A stretch of 6,527 bases of DNA from Syntrophomonadaceae bacterium (GTDB taxonomy: Bacteria; Bacillota; Dethiobacteria; DTU022), in the NCBI GenBank assembly GCA_003564055.1, contig PWSG01000327.1, forward strand, positions 1 through 6,527, in the 5' to 3' direction. The position numbers and the translations under genes are program-made. This document shows positions 6,091 to 6,527 of the stretch, in pieces (position 1 is the first letter of the stretch; the number at the start of each line of letters is the position of its first letter). The notes under the pieces are model-generated. The model did not search any database and was not told the origin of the DNA. It saw nothing but the letters and a program-made list of their open reading frames with translations.

Positions 6091-6143
6091 GGAGACGGTG
6101 GAACTGTCCGCATGGCGCCGCTTATCATTAAGGACAACAGGCT
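6091..6143 (-). repeat. Right copy of the dispersed inverted repeat
   Basis: The reverse complement of this stretch aligns with 780-836 (42 of 50 bases by eye, plus a 4-base length difference in a spacer). On the plus strand, GGAGACGGTGGAACTGT (6091-6107) also matches GGAGAAGGTGGAACCGT at 872-888 in 15 of 17 positions, which is the other arm of the left hairpin. The copy fills the space between the converging rluD and rqcH genes. Confidence 0.75.
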
Positions 6144-6190
6144 GAGTGGTTACGATTATTTTTATAACTCACGGGTGTGAAGCTTTGTTT

Positions 6191-6527
6191 TTAAAGCAGG
6201 CCGAACAGTTTTTGTAAGTTTTCATCCTGCGGGTTTACCGTTATTGTTTCATAATTATCGTAGAATACAAAACCCGGCTTTCCTCCGGGGCGGCGACGAA
6301 CGTGTTTCACCTCTGTATAATCAACTACTGCAGCGCTGCTTTCCCGTCCTTTGCTGTAGTAGGCTGCCAGAAAAGCGGCTTCTTCCACATCCTGGGGAGG
6401 GGGTGGGTAAGGGGTTTCTTTTAAAACTACATGGCTGCCCGGGATATTTTTGACATGAAACCAGGTATCCCGGCGCACGGAAGCTTTGAAGGTAATGTAG
6501 TCGTTCTGGCGGTTATTTCGACCCACC
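6191..6527 (-). CDS. rqcH: RqcH/NFACT-family ribosome quality control protein, C-terminal part (5' end outside window)
   Basis: The frame is open on the minus strand from the window edge to TAA at 6193-6191, giving about 112 residues. It begins within (V)GRNNRQNDYITFK and continues RRDTWFHVKNIPGSHVVLK and FLAAYYSKGRESS, then VDYTEVKHVRRRPGGKPGFVFYDNYETI. These are hallmarks of the NFACT-R (DUF814) domain at the C-terminus of RqcH/Rqc2 homologues, formerly annotated as fibronectin-binding (FbpA/YloA). RqcH binds obstructed 50S subunits carrying nascent chains and recruits tRNA-Ala to add C-terminal alanine tails that mark them for degradation. The NFACT-N and coiled-coil parts are outside the window, so completeness cannot be judged. 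The GTG at 6526-6524 is an internal valine codon, not the start. The gene converges on rluD with about 106 bases between. Confidence 0.9.
   Translation of the reverse strand, partial: VGRNNRQNDYITFKASVRRDTWFHVKNIPGSHVVLKETPYPPPPQDVEEAAFLAAYYSKGRESSAAVVDYTEVKHVRRRPGGKPGFVFYDNYETITVNPQDENLQKLFGLL

Noticed and set aside
780..6143. The whole block as a composite transposon flanked by inverted ends
   Set aside because: The enclosed genes are core housekeeping genes in conserved order, no transposase or target duplication is visible, and the copies differ in spacer length.
6169..6197. Short hairpins (TCAC/GTGA and GCTTT/AAAGC) as an rqcH terminator
   Set aside because: Stems are only 4-5 pairs and no T run follows in the minus-strand direction.

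Overview
The window looks like a chromosomal segment of a Bacillota (Firmicutes) bacterium, probably of the Clostridia/Peptococcia type. The reasons are a DivIVA-family cell-division protein next to a T-box-controlled ileS, Gram-positive style Shine-Dalgarno sites (GGAGG, AGGGGTG, AGAAGGA), a TTG start for lspA, and an RqcH-type NFACT protein. The gene order divIVA-ileS-lspA-rluD matches the well-known arrangement in this phylum. The insertion of lgt between lspA and rluD is the less usual part. Species cannot be assigned from the sequence alone.

Layout. Bases 1-452 hold the 3' end of divIVA, with a coiled-coil part and a long acidic tail. Bases 453-950 hold no gene but are dense in signals: a good sigma-A-type promoter (476-504), a complete isoleucine T-box leader (about 512-758) with specifier ATC at 601-603 and a terminator/antiterminator switch, then a dispersed repeat and hairpin (780-893), and finally the ileS ribosome binding site. 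ileS runs 951-3716 and ends in a probable terminator overlapping its stop codon. After a 146-base gap come lspA (3863-4318, TTG start), lgt (4323-5147) and rluD (5131-6084). These three are tightly packed, with a 4-base gap and then a 17-base overlap, so they probably form one transcription unit. From 6191 to the window edge, on the minus strand and convergent with rluD, lies the 3' end of an rqcH/NFACT gene.

How the genes relate. IleRS charges tRNA-Ile, and its own mRNA leader senses uncharged tRNA-Ile. Lgt and LspA carry out the first two steps of lipoprotein maturation (diacylglyceryl transfer, then signal peptide cleavage) and sit side by side. RluD-type pseudouridine synthase modifies 23S rRNA, and RqcH works on stalled 50S subunits, so the segment is mainly translation plus cell-envelope housekeeping.

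The least ordinary elements are a diverged repeat present in inverted orientation at both ends of the ileS-lspA-lgt-rluD block (780-836 and 6091-6143), a second terminator-like hairpin lying downstream of the T-box decision point, and an Lgt whose core motif carries cysteines where the E. coli enzyme has Asn146 and Glu151. I see no clear evidence of a wholly new multi-gene system here.
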